The notes under the pieces are model-generated. The model saw only the letters and a list, made by a program, of their open reading frames with translations, had not been told where the DNA came from and did no database searches. 64,000 bases of DNA, from assembly GCA_947179155.2 (NCBI GenBank), contig OX359266.1, positions 42,061,039-42,125,038 of the forward strand, read 5' to 3'. How positions within the stretch are numbered: the first letter of the stretch is position 1; the number at the start of each line of letters is the position of its first letter. Shown one piece after another: positions 12,151 through 25,613 of the stretch. The position numbers and the translations under genes were made by a program. This stretch comes from Hedera helix (Eukaryota; Streptophyta; Magnoliopsida; Apiales; Araliaceae).

Positions 12151-15100
12151 ATGGCGTCATCATCCTCGTGGTTGCAAGCACTCTTATCTCCGACCATGAA
12201 AGCCCTCTCTAACAGCCTCCGCAATTCCGGTAAGAATCCCTATTCCTATTCCTATTCCATTTTTATATCTTTCTTTCTCAATAGGCACGGTAGGAGTATA
12301 TTTATGTTGGGATTTAAAAAGAAACTGTATAGGAAATTCCTTTGGAAAAAAATACATGTTTTGGAGTATATATTTGTAGAATTAATGGTGTTTGGATCAC
12401 TTAATTGTTTTCCTAGTGTGAAGTGTTTCCCAATAGCAATTTACAAGCGCTGAATCTTTTAATTTGTTTTATATCGAATTTCTTTTGGTTTAAGTGAATT
12501 TCTAGGAGGGACAAAAGCTAGTTGATAGGTCAATGACAAACCTGTATTCAATAAACATATACCAAATAACTAATAGTTATTGATTCGAACATCATCAACC
12601 AATTACATATCTATGTGTCTCTACCGATACTGTGTGAGCTATAACCATACAATAACCGAGCTCATATGTATAACCTAATATACATATGTCACCTTGTATA
12701 TGCATTTATATATTAGGTACGTAATTCATTGCAGTAGTTTCAAACTTATTTCTAATCCTCAATATAAAACCAAAAATGAAAATTAATAGGAAAAGATCTT
12801 TTTTATGTACAATAGTGAAGCTGTTTTTCTGGTGTAACACATTGTACTTTAAAACATATGAAGGGAAAAGTCTTTTGCAGTTTAACATTCATTGTCAATA
12901 TTCTATCACCTATTACAAAATCTATTCTTTTTCTATAGGTTTTACTTTGGGTAGTTTTATGAAGGGCATGAAAGCCAGAGAACATTTATTATGCCCATCA
13001 CTAGAGGAAGAAGAGGAGACCAGTTTGAGGACCGAGTCATTACCATGTCTTGGAGAAGTGGAAAAGATTATAGGGTATAGTTTTAACAATAAGACCTTAT
13101 TACAGCAAGCCTTTACACATCCATCTTATCAAGAGAAATGTGAGTCATATGAGCGACTTGAGTTCGTGGGTGACTCTGTACTCAATCTTTTGATCACAAA
13201 ACAACAATTTTCCATGTACCCAAATCTTCCTCCAGGCTTGTTGTCTCCTCTCCGTTCTGCCAATGTCGACACTGAGAAGCTAGCACGCGTGGCAATCAAC
13301 CATAACTTACATAAGTATTTACGTCATGGGAATCGTAAACTTAGTAAACAAGTAAGTGACTATTACAAGTATTTCAGTATTGTTGGTGACTATCTTTGTG
13401 CAAATATTTATTTAAGTGTACTCCATTATTGTATCATTTATTGTCTATCATGATGGTTTTTCATGTTAATGTACTAACTCATACTTGTATCCTTCTTAGA
13501 TGTTAATATATTATAAGGTTGACAGGGTTCAATGCTTAAAAAAAAAATCATGACAAAGTTTTTATGAATATCTTTTTTCTTTGTAAATGACACTAATAAC
13601 GCACTATAAATTCAACATACTTGCACTGTGATACTGACCACCTTCGTATTGTAGCCTCTTCAGATGTAAATACGTTATGATTCATTAGCGACCATATAGA
13701 TTCACTTCTCACTTTTTTCGCAAGCTTGTAGCTTGTGGACTTCTATGTACATTATTATATTTTACTCTTTGCAATTCCAACTTTTCCTCGTAAAGTTTTG
13801 TACACTTAAGTATTTGGAATCCAGTTTAAGACATTCCATTTTAGAGGACATGACCTATCTAGGATAAATGATGCAATGCGCTTATGTGAAGGAGATTGGT
13901 TGCCAACGGGTAAAAGTTATATAAAATTAGAAAAATTAATCACAGAGGAATCAATCATAGACAACTGAGGTTGCATATAATACTGAAGTCTCTAACTCTC
14001 TATCCCATGATAACTACTGCCCTCTGAGAACTCAGACATTGACCATGTCTCATTTTCTCAGACTCCGTTACAATTTGGACCAAGTCAACACAAACTGAAG
14101 CTCATACTATAATCATTTTAATAATTTAGAATAATAAACACCAAAATATGTTTATCTACGGACCTCTTATACGTTCTCACTTTTAAATTGTAAAGGCAAA
14201 AACTTCTTGCAATTACTATTTTTGAATTGCATGTTTTCAGAAATGTAGTTGTGACTTTTTCACAACATATATTTTTTCATCTATTATGAGCCCCCTTCTT
14301 CTCTTTTGTATGAACTTTTGAATCAAACAAAGAATATTTATAAGGTCCAGTGGTTCCCAGTTGAGGATCATTACATGATTACATTTATTAATTATAGAGA
14401 TCAATGAAGAAGTTATTATCAATTACCAAGAATTTACTAGTTATTGTAGGGTCAAGCATATAATATACTTTTCAAGATGTAAACATTTTTGAATGACTGA
14501 TGGGCATACATCCTTGAGTGAGCTTTGTCCTTGAGCATGTTTCTTAGAAGAATAAAAAAATTCAAGTCAAGAAAATGTAGGACCTAAAAAACATGTTTGG
14601 GACAGCTCATTATTTACGTGATTTGGAGCTTCCATGGCATTGAGCACATTAAATTTTGCAGACATGTTCTTCTGCTTGGTCTTCTGCTTTGTCGTCTATA
14701 TAATCGGTAGCTAATCTGATTCTTTCCTTTCTGATTAATTTACTAGAATTGCACAGGTTCGAGGTTTTCTAAGTGCTCTTCTGCAGTATCCTTTGCATTC
14801 CCATGGATTAATCGATCCTCCAAAGGTCCTTGCTGATATTGTTGAATCCACAATAGGGGCCGTATTCATCGACAGCAACTCTTCAATTGATATTACCTGG
14901 AAGGTTTATTCCATTTTCTCTATCCTATTTTTTTCCCTTTTTGGGTAGAATGTTGAACTAAGAGGCTGCTACCCGGTATACTTGTTAAACTTGACAAATC
15001 AAGACGCAAAAGTGGCTGCTACCTGAGGGTAGGTGTAAGGACCGAGAAATTTAAGTTACATTATAAATAAAATTAGGAATTTAATTTCTAATTAAGTTGT

Positions 15101-17237
15101 ATGAATTAATTTAAATCTTTATATGGTAATTTGATTGTTGACTATTCGGTTAATTTTAGTAAATGAAGTCCGAGTAATGAATTTATTAAATTAACGGACT
15201 AACCTAAGATTTATTTTGTGAGGAGCCCTAATTAAATATTCAATTAAAATTTGAATATGGCAAGTCTAATTGAATTATGTAATTAAATTAAATTTAATTA
15301 TTAAATAGTTTAATAATTATTTTAAAAACAAGTTCAAGGTGAGTTAAAAGAATAATTGACTTGTAGGTTATATTATGTGATTTAATGTTTAATTAAACTA
15401 GTCCAATATTTTATTTAATTGAGGGATTAGCGAATTATTTTTGAAGGCCCATGTTAGTGAATTTATTTAGTGATCTAGTGGCCCAAACAAATTAAAATGC
15501 AAGTCCAAACATTAACCCAATTGATCAAGCTTCTAGAAGACTTAAATTGTAAATTTGTACAATAAAAATAAATGAAAAATCATAGATTTTAGGGGAATGG
15601 CTTGTGGATTGGTGAGAGAGGCCACTTGGATTTCAAAATCTATTAAATATGATGGTTTGATGTAGTGTACACTCAAGTTAATTGCTAACTTTTTTGGAAA
15701 ATGGTTGATGTCTATTCTATACATATATGTGTTATATGTATAAATTTATACTACTATAAATAGAGGCTAACACATTTAAGTTAGAATTTACAAAATTGTT
15801 GCTAGAGTTCTTGAGATTGAGAGTTAGTAAGTGAAGTGAGTTGACTTGGTGAGTTAAAGAAAAATGTAGTGAGTTAGTAAGTTTCTTTAGTGAGTCACTA
15901 CCGAGTCAAGCCATTCTTAGTCAAGAGAAGTGTTCTTGGATGTCATCATAACTTATAACATATTTTGGAAAGCAAAGAAAACAAGCCATTAAGAGCAAAA
16001 GGTATAATACCACCCAAAAACCCTAGCTTGTATGTTTTCTTTGTGTTATATATGATTTCTATAGTAGAAAAGATATTTTCGAGCTCTAAATGTTTAGATC
16101 CATGCTAGATTAGTAGATCTAGGGTTAGATGGGTTTAACATGAATATTTATATGTGTTTGTGTTAAAAAGTTTAACAAAATGTATGAAAACCATTTTTAC
16201 CGACGGAATCCTAACTCCCTAAGCGAACGTGTGATTCGGAGCTTTATATTTTGAAACTTACATGTTGTATGTGTGATTTTCTTTCTTCATATGCTAGGTA
16301 TGTAAGTTAAGAGTAAAACATAGTTGGAATCACGACAAAAGATGTTAAAATGAGTGAGTTATGATATTTGGAACCAAATGAGTTAAACCTGAGCATTCTA
16401 AGAAGGACAGGGGCAAGTTTTAGGAATAGTTGTTATTATTATTCTGTTTTGCTAAATAATGATCCCTTTTTGTATTAATAGGATATGCATGATGTATTTT
16501 ATTTAAGGTTTAAGACATTGGGATTAGTGAAGCTATGTATTAATGAACAACATATATTTATTTATTTCCGTATTAGTATTAAATGTTGTTTAGTGATGAT
16601 TGAATGTATTTTTGCATGAACACCAAATCCGAGATATTGGTACCTGAATTTGGGGGTGTCACAGTAGGCACCCTCAGAAATATTCCTTTGAATTTTGATA
16701 TTTATGTAAAACCTTAATAAGCCTAGATAAGTCAAAATAACCTGGGTTCTGCTCAGTTTTATTAGACTACTACAAAGTGAAATTATGGAAATCTATTGAC
16801 ATGATGGCACCCGTTTAATATTGAACTTTATTTACATAGAATAATTAAATTGATAGTTGGATTCCTCAAGAGTGTAAAACATTGCAAATTTAGCTCTGTA
16901 TATTCTTTTCTTCATATAGGTGACCAGGGATCTGCTCGAGCCCATAATTACTCCAGAAATGCTACAAACAAATCCTGTAAAGAAGCTTTACGAGATGTGC
17001 CAGAAACATGGACTCAAGGTACGACTTAGAGATCTATGGTTGCGGGATGGAACCTATGAAATATTTGTTGACAAGCAACTTCGAGGCAGAGGTGAGTACA
17101 GAGCCAAGAAAGAAATAGCATTAAACAGAGCAGCAAATGATGCATATAATGAAATTGTGAAGAGTCTTGGTGTAAAAGAGGATAACAGGAATGGTGGGAA
17201 TAGTAGGATTTCATTAAATAAAAGGAAATTCAGTTAG
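12151..17237 (+). CDS. RTL1: RNase III-like protein with dsRNA-binding domain, RTL1 type
   Basis: A class I-like plant RNase III that cuts double-stranded RNA. Exons 12151-12229, 12939-13351, 14757-14903 and 16920-17237 join in frame to 318 residues; I recall about 289 for Arabidopsis RTL1. The start was chosen because ATG 12151 opens a short exon that splices in phase 1 to exon 2. The RNase III domain covers roughly residues 66-212. The signature ERLEFVGDSVLN gives E98, E101 and D105, and ADIVESTIGAVF gives D191 and E194, so the acidic residues of the metal site are kept. A single dsRNA-binding domain follows (about 229-295, start NPVKKLYEMC, ending with the basic helix region RAKKEIALNRAANDAY). 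The N-terminal 60 residues are poorly conserved. In Arabidopsis RTL1 is known to suppress siRNA production. Intron 3 holds a solo LTR. Assignment to RTL1 rather than another RTL rests on domain layout and gene neighbours. Confidence 0.88.
15034..16663. mobile_element. Solo LTR in intron 3 of the RNase III gene
   Basis: A 1,630-bp segment that begins TGTAAGGACCGAG and ends GGGGGTGTCACA, flanked by the exact 5-bp direct repeat GTAGG (15029-15033 and 16664-16668). TG...CA ends, a 5-bp target duplication and the absence of any internal coding region define a solo LTR. The ends resemble those of the 2.75-kb element at 59024-61777. A TATA box TATAAATAG at 15755-15763 marks a likely LTR promoter reading in the gene's direction. 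The LTR does not touch the splice sites of exons 14757-14903 or 16920-17237. Confidence 0.88.
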
Positions 17238-18652
17238 GAAGTGTCAATTTGATGAGCTGCTGATGTCTCTAAGCATTATCAACTAAGTAGAGATATGGTC
17301 AAGAATCAAGGTAATACACAAATTTTGTAGCAAGCTTTTGCAATGTATCAAAATTGAAATGGCCCTGGGGAAAAGAAACAAACTATGGGGACCAGATGGT
17401 ATATATTAAATGAAAATGTTCAATTAGTTTTCAATTTCAATTTTGTGCGATGTTGGAATATTTTTCATTAAAGAAATATTGTAATTTAATTTCTATTTCT
17501 TTTTTCTTATAAATAATAGAGTTATTCAGTGTTTTATGGCATGCCAGGCTGCGTTATTTAGTATTTGTGTGTGTGATGTGCAAAGTCCCATTTAGTTTCT
17601 TAGAGTACTATGTGTATGATCTATATTGAAATTGTAAATGCATATAGAAAATTTATTTATTTTTCTTTACATGAATAACAAATATATCTAATGGTAATTG
17701 TAACAAATTGAAATTTGAGGAAACATATAAAAGTACCTGTGAATTAAATGATACTCCATCCTTCCCGATATATGATAAAATTTAATTTTTTGAAGTTAAT
17801 TTGAGATATTTTAAATTTAAAATTAATATGAATTTATTTAATTATTTAAATACAGTTAGATGGTCATAGTCGATGAAAACATCACTATTTATGTCGCTAT
17901 TATTGAAATTATCACTTAATGCTGCTCTTTGAAAGTTTAACATCAATTTTAAATTTAAAAATATCTCATATCAACTTTGAAAAGTTTAACTTAATTTTAT
18001 ATTTTAAAACAGAGGATTTTTTAAGTGACGGTGTAATGACTATATTTCTTATTTATTGTGTAATTTTTCATTTCAAACAAAAAAAGTTTAAAATCGTTTG
18101 AAGATTATATTAGACGAAAAATGTTATATTTCATTTAAGAAGAAACTTGAATAATTTTAACAAATACATTTTATAATAAAAATAAAATTCTTTTAAGTTT
18201 TCCCTAATTCTTCTTTTGGCCCTTCACCAAATTTCCCAAGATAATTTTCTCAAATTCTCCTAAATTAAAATTAAAATGTAGAGATTGTCTTTACCAATTT
18301 TTTTTTTGAAAAATAAATAAATTTCATATGTATATCTAATCAGAGTTTCATATGGGCTGCTAAAAGCTGGGATCGCAGGCCCAATTGAATGTTTCATTCA
18401 AACATGGAGGCTCAGATCCTTCTCGAATTCACCTACCCCAAGTTTGGTGGGAACAATAAACATATCAATTGATTTAACGAAAAAAAAAAAGAAAAAAAAA
18501 AACATATCAATTGCTCTATTCAAACTCCATTCCTTCTCATCGTCTAAAGGAAACTTCATCGTACACTTGAATTACGTTTTCTTTCTCAAAAACTATACAC
18601 TGCTAGGGCGAGATTGCATATTACTGGTATAAATTTGAAAATACAGAAAGAG
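17238..18652. other. Intergenic region, RTL1 to UFD1-like gene
   Basis: AT-rich DNA with the 3' untranslated region of the RNase III gene on the left and the promoter and 5' untranslated region of the UFD1-like gene on the right. An imperfect poly-A tract lies at about 18480-18500. I see no gene or complete mobile element. Confidence 0.5.
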
Positions 18653-21600
18653 ATGGATTTTGAGCTGAGAAGAGCGAGAGAGAAGCTAGAGAAAGAACAG
18701 AAAGATAGGAAAGAGAAGGCCAGATTGATACAGAAAAGAGAGAGAAAGGCTAAGCAAGAAGCTCTTCGACAACGGGAGGCCATTGAGGCTGCTCAGAGAT
18801 CTCGTCGGATTGATGCTATGGAAGCCCAATTCAAGGTCCCATTTTTATTTTATTTTATTTTTCATCTTTACCCTTTTTTTAGTTTTATTCTAATTGCTTG
18901 ATTAGTAGATGCGTGCTTAATATTGAGCTAATTAACAAATACCCATGAAAAAAATATAACTTTTTATTTTTTTCATTGGGGTTTTAAATTTTAATTAGGA
19001 CGTTCGTATAACTTTGCATTTGTGCAATAGATACATGATGATAAACATTATAGTAATTGTAAAGACTCTGAAAGTATTCAGGTCAATAGTGGTTCATTGT
19101 TTGTATCTTCTGCAACTGACTTAGGTTGATTAAAATTGATGACCAAAAGTATTTCAGCCGGGGGCCTTTCACACTGCTTTGCTCCTTTACATTTATGTAC
19201 TGCTAATGACGATGATTAGATATGGCAAATGTTGGCTGATATTACGAGTTTGATTATTAGCTTTGGATAGGTGATGACCATGTTTAGCATCTTAAGGGAC
19301 TTTGTGGAGCTGACTATCTGTTTCTTTCTATAGTTTTCTCCCTTCAAGCTGTTAGGACCTTTTAGCTTTCCCTTTTAACATTGTACCTTGTACTATCGAT
19401 CTTTTCTTTCACATTCTTTATTTTCTGTAATGCTTATCTGAAAGCGTTTGCTGCCAGCATATTATGCTAACATAGCCTGATGGTAACTGTGGCTGCTACT
19501 GGTCCAGAAATTAGGCTTTAATTTTCACAAAATTGATGCGTCTTGGTGACTATGAGAGTCATAATTTTTATGTTTGAATTATTATTTTTTTCATTATAAG
19601 CATTGCCACTTAAGTACTTATAGGTTCTTTATCCATACAGTGCTGAATCTGAAATATTGGTTGGGGGAGGGTTTTTACTTGTGATTAGCATTTCCCATAC
19701 AACCAAATTACAATGAAACAAAGGAGAAGATGAAACTATGACATGAGAGATCAGTTTGTTAAAGGTAGGCCTTATAGCTTTTCAGCAGTCAAAACCCCAA
19801 GAAATTCTGAACTCAAAAGAAAAAACCCATAGTTTGAACCATCAATCTGGTAGGAGGTTGCTACTTTACACAGTGACCACTCAAACGAGTTTGTTCAAAC
19901 ATTGATGTTGTTTGGTTCTTGTAAGTCATGGCTGCACAAACGAAAGTTCTTTTGGATTTTTATGGTGATTACAAGGACTTTGCAGGAGCTTGCCCATTTG
20001 ACTGCGAAAACAGCATTTTTTTTTTCTAATAGTAATGTGCCTTACTCTGCTCATGAATCATGACATACGTCACTAGTTGATATTTACATGAACTTCTAAT
20101 GTTTCATCTCAGGCAGATCAGCAAATGGAAGAAAATCTACTTACTGGAAGAGGTATTGTGTTTAATCGAGTCTTAGAAGCTGTACCCTATAATGGAAATG
20201 GTGATAAAATCAAACTACCGCCATCCTGCTTCACAGAGTTATCTGAGAAAGGTTCATTTGACAAAGGGCCTTTGCACTTCCAGTTGTCAGTAATGCATCA
20301 TGATGATCTTTCAGTTTCAGAAGGTGCTGAAAGACAACATCATGGAACAACGCATGCTGGGGTTCTGGAATTTACTGCAGAAGAGGGTTCTGTTGAGCTT
20401 CCTCCTCATATATGGAGTAATTTATTTGCCACAAACGCTCCAAAGAGTTCCTTTATTGAAGTGCGCTACGTGTGGCTGCCGAAAGGAACTTATGCAAAAC
20501 TTCAACCAGTCGAATTTGGCTTTTCAGACATACCCAATCACAAAGCTGTGCTTGAAACAAGCCTTCGCCAGCATGCAACCCTTTCTCAAGATGATGTGCT
20601 CACAGTCAGTCATGGCTTACTTGCATACCATTTACGTGTTCTTGAGTTAAAACCTTCTTCAAGTGTATCTGTCCTGGAAACAGATATTGAGGTTGATATT
20701 GTAAGTCCTGATTCGGCTCCTGAAAGAACAAATCAGCATGTCCTGAGACTCCTTTCGTTTGGGAAGTCGGAATCTGGAGTTGTGGATGAGGGGAACTACA
20801 TGTATTACAAGTTCTCAATAGACAATGACACCTGGGGAAGAATTTCTTCCGGGGGTGCTGAGATTGAGGTAAAGATAAATATGGAGGCACAAGATGGAGA
20901 TACTGATCTGTACATTTCCAAGCATCCCTTCTTATTCCCAACTCGGCACCAACATGGATGGTCTTCCCACGATGTGGGCTCAAAGGCTTTGGTCCTCAGC
21001 TCTAAGGACCACAGCTTGGCTGAAGGTACTTACAGTATTGCTGTATATGGCTTCAAGGGAAAAACAAAATACCAGGTGTCAGTGACAATTCAAGACAGCA
21101 TCAACCGCAAGGTGGGTCAGCAGGCTGTGTCTTCCTCGTCATTTGTGGAGGCAGGTACAGTGGAATGCAGGAACTGCAAGCATTATATACCATCTACAAC
21201 AATAGCACTGCATGAGGCTTACTGTGGTAGACATAATGTCATCTGTCAGCATGTTGGTTGTGGTGTTGTTCTTAGGATTGATGAAGCCAAGAACCATGTT
21301 CACTGTGAGAAATGCGGACAAGCTTTTCAAGGAGGAGAGATGGAGAAGCACATGAAAGTGTTTCATGAGCCACTTCACTGCACCTGCGGAATTGTACTTG
21401 AGAAGGCACAGATGGTGAGTAATAAACTGATCCTGCATTTCTTGTTTCTGTATGTAGTGCCTATTGTTGCATTGGTAATCCGTGTTTTCTGCTGTCTTGT
21501 TACTGTTCTAATGTCTCAGATTTTGGCATTTGTCTGTGAACTTACCATCAAGTTAGTACTGCCTATGATAAACATTATGGACTTGAAACCTAAAAAATTA

Positions 21601-22037
21601 TTGGCCGTCAAGATTGATATTTTGACTTTCTGTTGCAGTTCCTAATAGATTTCCGTACATAACATTTGAAATAGTTCTTTCCTTCTTGCAGTTAAATTTT
21701 CATTGGAATTTATTTTTTTAATATTCTTGTTCTCATAAGAAATTGCTGCAGATTTATTGCATTTAATGCACTCCTCTCATACCATTCTTCTTTTGTTTTC
21801 CTGCGCTAGGTGAAACACCAGTCCTCGGACTGCCCATTACGCCTAGTAACGTGCCAGTTCTGTGGGGATATGGTTCGAGCTGGAACTGCTGCTGCAGATG
21901 CGCGAGATCGATTAAGAGGTCTTTCAGAGCATGAGAGCCTTTGTGGGTCCAGAACTGCCCCATGTGATTCGTGTGGGCGCCCAATAATGTTAAAAGATAT
22001 GGACATTCATCAAATTGCTGTTCATCAAAGGAATTGA
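18653..22037 (+). CDS. UFD1-domain protein with zinc fingers (PRLI-interacting factor K type)
   Basis: Likely an adaptor of the ubiquitin/CDC48 (p97) system. Three exons, 18653-18835, 20113-21414 and 21810-22037, join in phase 0 to 570 residues, close to the length I recall for the Arabidopsis protein At4g15420. Residues 1-60 are highly charged (Lys, Glu, Arg) and predicted coiled coil. A UFD1-like double-psi barrel fold follows (about 80-250, with LPPSCFTEL and VELPPHIWSNL). A middle domain of about 130 residues precedes Cys/His-rich fingers: CRNCKHYIPS with H and C ligands, CEKCGQAFQGGEMEKHMKVFH, and in the last exon CPLRLVTCQFCGDMV and CDSCGRPIMLKDMDIHQ, which resemble TRAF-type fingers. 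No defect is seen. The adaptor role is known of the UFD1 family; the substrate is unknown. Confidence 0.92.
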
Positions 22038-23788
22038 TCCTAAATATTCATGATGCTATTGTTCTAATTTATTGCCTCTGGGAATTAGTCGTCTTCAGTG
22101 CGCTGGTAATGGAGGTCCTAGCAAGTGTCCCCCCATTTAGGGAATGCCTTGTGTCAGTTGTAATATTGTGTACATTCTAATTTGCAGTGCTTCTTTGAGG
22201 AAAATGTGCAGTAATCTGTCTTGTGTTGCTTCTTGTTTTTGTAACGACATTTTTTTTGGGGAAACAGTCTTCTGGAATATATTAAAATGATTGAAATATA
22301 TTAAAACAACTTATATCAAATTAGGAAGATAATAATAACAACAGTTGGTGAACTTTAAAAATACTTGAAATGCAATCAAAATTTATAATAAAATAAAATG
22401 TACACATCTAATTAGTTTTTTTTATAAGATCAACAAAATAAGTAGTGAATATGATGGTTTTACGAGTCCAATGATACGTTAGTGACACGTTGAATATTAA
22501 TTTCCGGTCCAAGATAGATATCTTTATCCAATTATTATTATTTTTTTCTACTCAAAACAGAAAGGGGCATCTCAAAAGATTTTATTTTTTTGACAAAGTA
22601 TCTTGGAAAAGATAAGGAAAGAGAGAACGTTATCTGAATTATGAGTAATTATTCAATAATTTTAGAATAACGTTACGTGATATTTTATGTTAATAAAATT
22701 TATAAGTTCAAAGTTATAAGTAATAAAATATCATTAAAATAGAGAAATTTTATTAATTTGAAACGTGACGTGTACCAAATTCATTGAAGAACTTTTCTGA
22801 ATTATAATGCTAAACACATGAAAACAGAGAGTGCGTGCGTTACTAAAATTCACAATATGATAATCATGAAACAGACGACGAGTAATGTTTTAAAACCTTC
22901 TTAAAGGTTATATGAATACATGATGATCGTGAAACAGAAGAGTAATTTTCTAAATCTTCTTAAAGGTTTTTTTTTTTTTATCTATTCGGTACATTTAAAA
23001 ATAAACTGTAAATATATAAAATATGAGGGGATAAAAAAAATTCACATTATTATTCTATTATTTAGAGTTACTTTAACATCACAATCTAAATTCATTAGTT
23101 GACATATAAATCATAAAAGTGTTGTCACGTATGATAAATAATAATAATAATAATAAATTTCGACATGAAGATTATTTTTGGAAAAAAGTTTAGCTATATG
23201 ATAAATAATTTTTTGTCAGATATTAAATAACAAATATGTGAATATATAAAAAAATAAAGAAATGACTCATTTATTATTATTATTATATTTAAATTAATTT
23301 TAATATTAAATAAATATAATTATATAATATTCAAATATTATATCTATTTTAATTATTAAAAAATAAAATATATCGTATTATATTTTATTTTTTAACTATT
23401 AAAATAAATATATTATTTAATTTTATATTTAAATATTATCTATTTATACTTGTCATTGTCGACAAAACTATTATATTACGTTCCGCATGAAATAAGAATG
23501 CCAACGTGTTCACTTGACATTGGTTTGTAATTACTGAAACAATTATAACGTCTCTCTCGTTAATGTTCCTCCTGTGTCTGCTCTTCTCCTTGTCTCTCTC
23601 TAAATCGATAAAAACTATGGAGTAGTTTAGGGCAAATGTTTGACAAAAGGACGCAACCAAATCACATAACTCACTCCTTCAAATTGAAATTCCTCCGTTC
23701 GGAGTATTCTCTCTGTAAAATTTCTCAATTCAAAACATTCAAATTGTCTTCTCTCTTTGCAGTAGCAGTAGATTGATCAGTATACAGC
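22038..23788. other. Intergenic region, UFD1-like to GT14 gene
   Basis: AT-rich sequence without a supported gene. Two related short segments near 22860-22890 and 22920-22965 (both with an ATGATNATNNTGAAACAGA core followed by TTCTTAAAGGTT) suggest an old local duplication. The last 200 bases are pyrimidine-rich and likely contain the 5' untranslated region of the glycosyltransferase gene. Confidence 0.45.
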
Positions 23789-25561
23789 ATGATGTTGAAG
23801 AAGAGACCAGCTTCTTCTTCTTCTTTGTCGTCCCTACTACGCCGTTTCAGGCTCGGCTCAAGGCTCATGATTCTACTCCTTGTCCTCCTCTGTTTTCTCT
23901 CAATTTTGGGGTTCCGTAGCAATTTCGAGCTTTATTTAATTAATGATCATTTTGAAGGTTCTTTCAAAATAGCTTTTCTCTTCCTTGTTCGCGAGAATCT
24001 TCCTCTGGATTTTCTCTGGGATAGCTTCTTCGAGGTTTATATTCTTATCTCGATGAGTGGCTATACTTATTTTATATGGATGAGTGTTTTTATAATGTGT
24101 GATTTGGTTTCTAAATTTGAGCTTACAAGAAGCAACATTAAGGGTTACTCGAATTATTCACACTTGTACATGTGTATTTTATATGGGTGTGATGTTTATG
24201 AGGGAGTTCTTTTTAATTGCGAGTGATGCAGTATCTGAATTTGATGAGCTTACAGAATGCAGATGTTGCAAATTTCTCAATTTATGTACATTCGAAGCCT
24301 GGTTTTGTGTTCGACGAGTCAACTACAATGTCAGCTTTCTTTTATAATCGACAGCTGAGTAAAAGTGTTCAGGTATCTACTTTAATTAATGCCCTATGTG
24401 TGCTCAATTCTCTAGCAAAGTATTTATTGGTTGCTATTTTCTTCTTCCTTGGGTCTTTATGTTGCAGGTGGGGTGGGGACAGCCTAGTATGATAGAAGCA
24501 GAGAGGTTGTTACTTGAAGAAGCTCTTGCTGATCCAGATAATCAGAGATTTGTTCTCCTGTCTGACAGGTTTGTTTTCAGTATATATTGAACTAGCTTCT
24601 TAGAATTTCTTGTCATTTTAGTATTGAACTGTAGAGGCCACAGCATTGCATTACCAATGATAATTTCTGTATTTATTGATTTTTTTTTGTTAGATTTCTA
24701 AAATTCTGCTACTTTTACTGATTCGTTTACCAAGAATATGTATATTTCTTAGTTTTTGTTTTGTGTTGATATTCATTTGTTAGTTGACTTTGCCCAAGCA
24801 TAGCATTTCAAAGTATCACTATCATAAGAAGCTAATTTCCATCAAATTATTATCTCATCTTAAGATTACCCTGACCAGTCTCTTAGAAGTTTTCTCTTTG
24901 ACTCTGGGCTTCATGTACAATTGCATCCACTTGTTTTGAAAGTAGCGGATACAAGAATTTCTTTGGTCAGGCTTAATGCCTCCAACTTCTAAAATTATCG
25001 AGTTTTCTTAAATGGTTTATGCCCTTTTTACTCGGACTTGTGCTTCCTAGAGGATTTTGGTGGATGTGGCACAACATGTATATGTCAGCATAGGAATCAG
25101 AAAGTACCCAACTAATTTCAGCATAGTCTGATGCAATTCAAGAATGAAGCAAATGGTTCTTATTCTGTGTTATGTATAATGCATGTAAATTCATGCATAA
25201 TTACTCTCCAAGCCAGGTCTATGTGTTGTTTTCCTTCTATGTTACACTTAAAACATAGATATAATAAGATGAGATAAAGGAATTCCAAAATGTAAAGTTC
25301 AGTTATTTTGTTCACATGATAGAGCGAGTACTGGCTACTGTTTTTCTTTTCAAGTAACGGTTTATCATAGTTTTCTAAACCAGGATGTGAAGGGTTGTTG
25401 GCTAGTATTTCTATCATATTTTTCTAAACTAGGATGTGAAGGGTTGTTTGCTAGTATTTCCATTCCCAATTTTTTCAATGCAGCCGTTATCTTTGGTCCA
25501 TAGCGTACAAAATGTTCAAATATATCTAGTCTAGTTCTTTTTCAGTGTGTTTCTAGATATA

Positions 25562-25613
<52 letters not shown>

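Noticed and set aside
20606..20983. Minus-strand frame of 125 codons
   Set aside because: It is antisense to the long UFD1-like exon; the plus-strand protein is clearly the real one.
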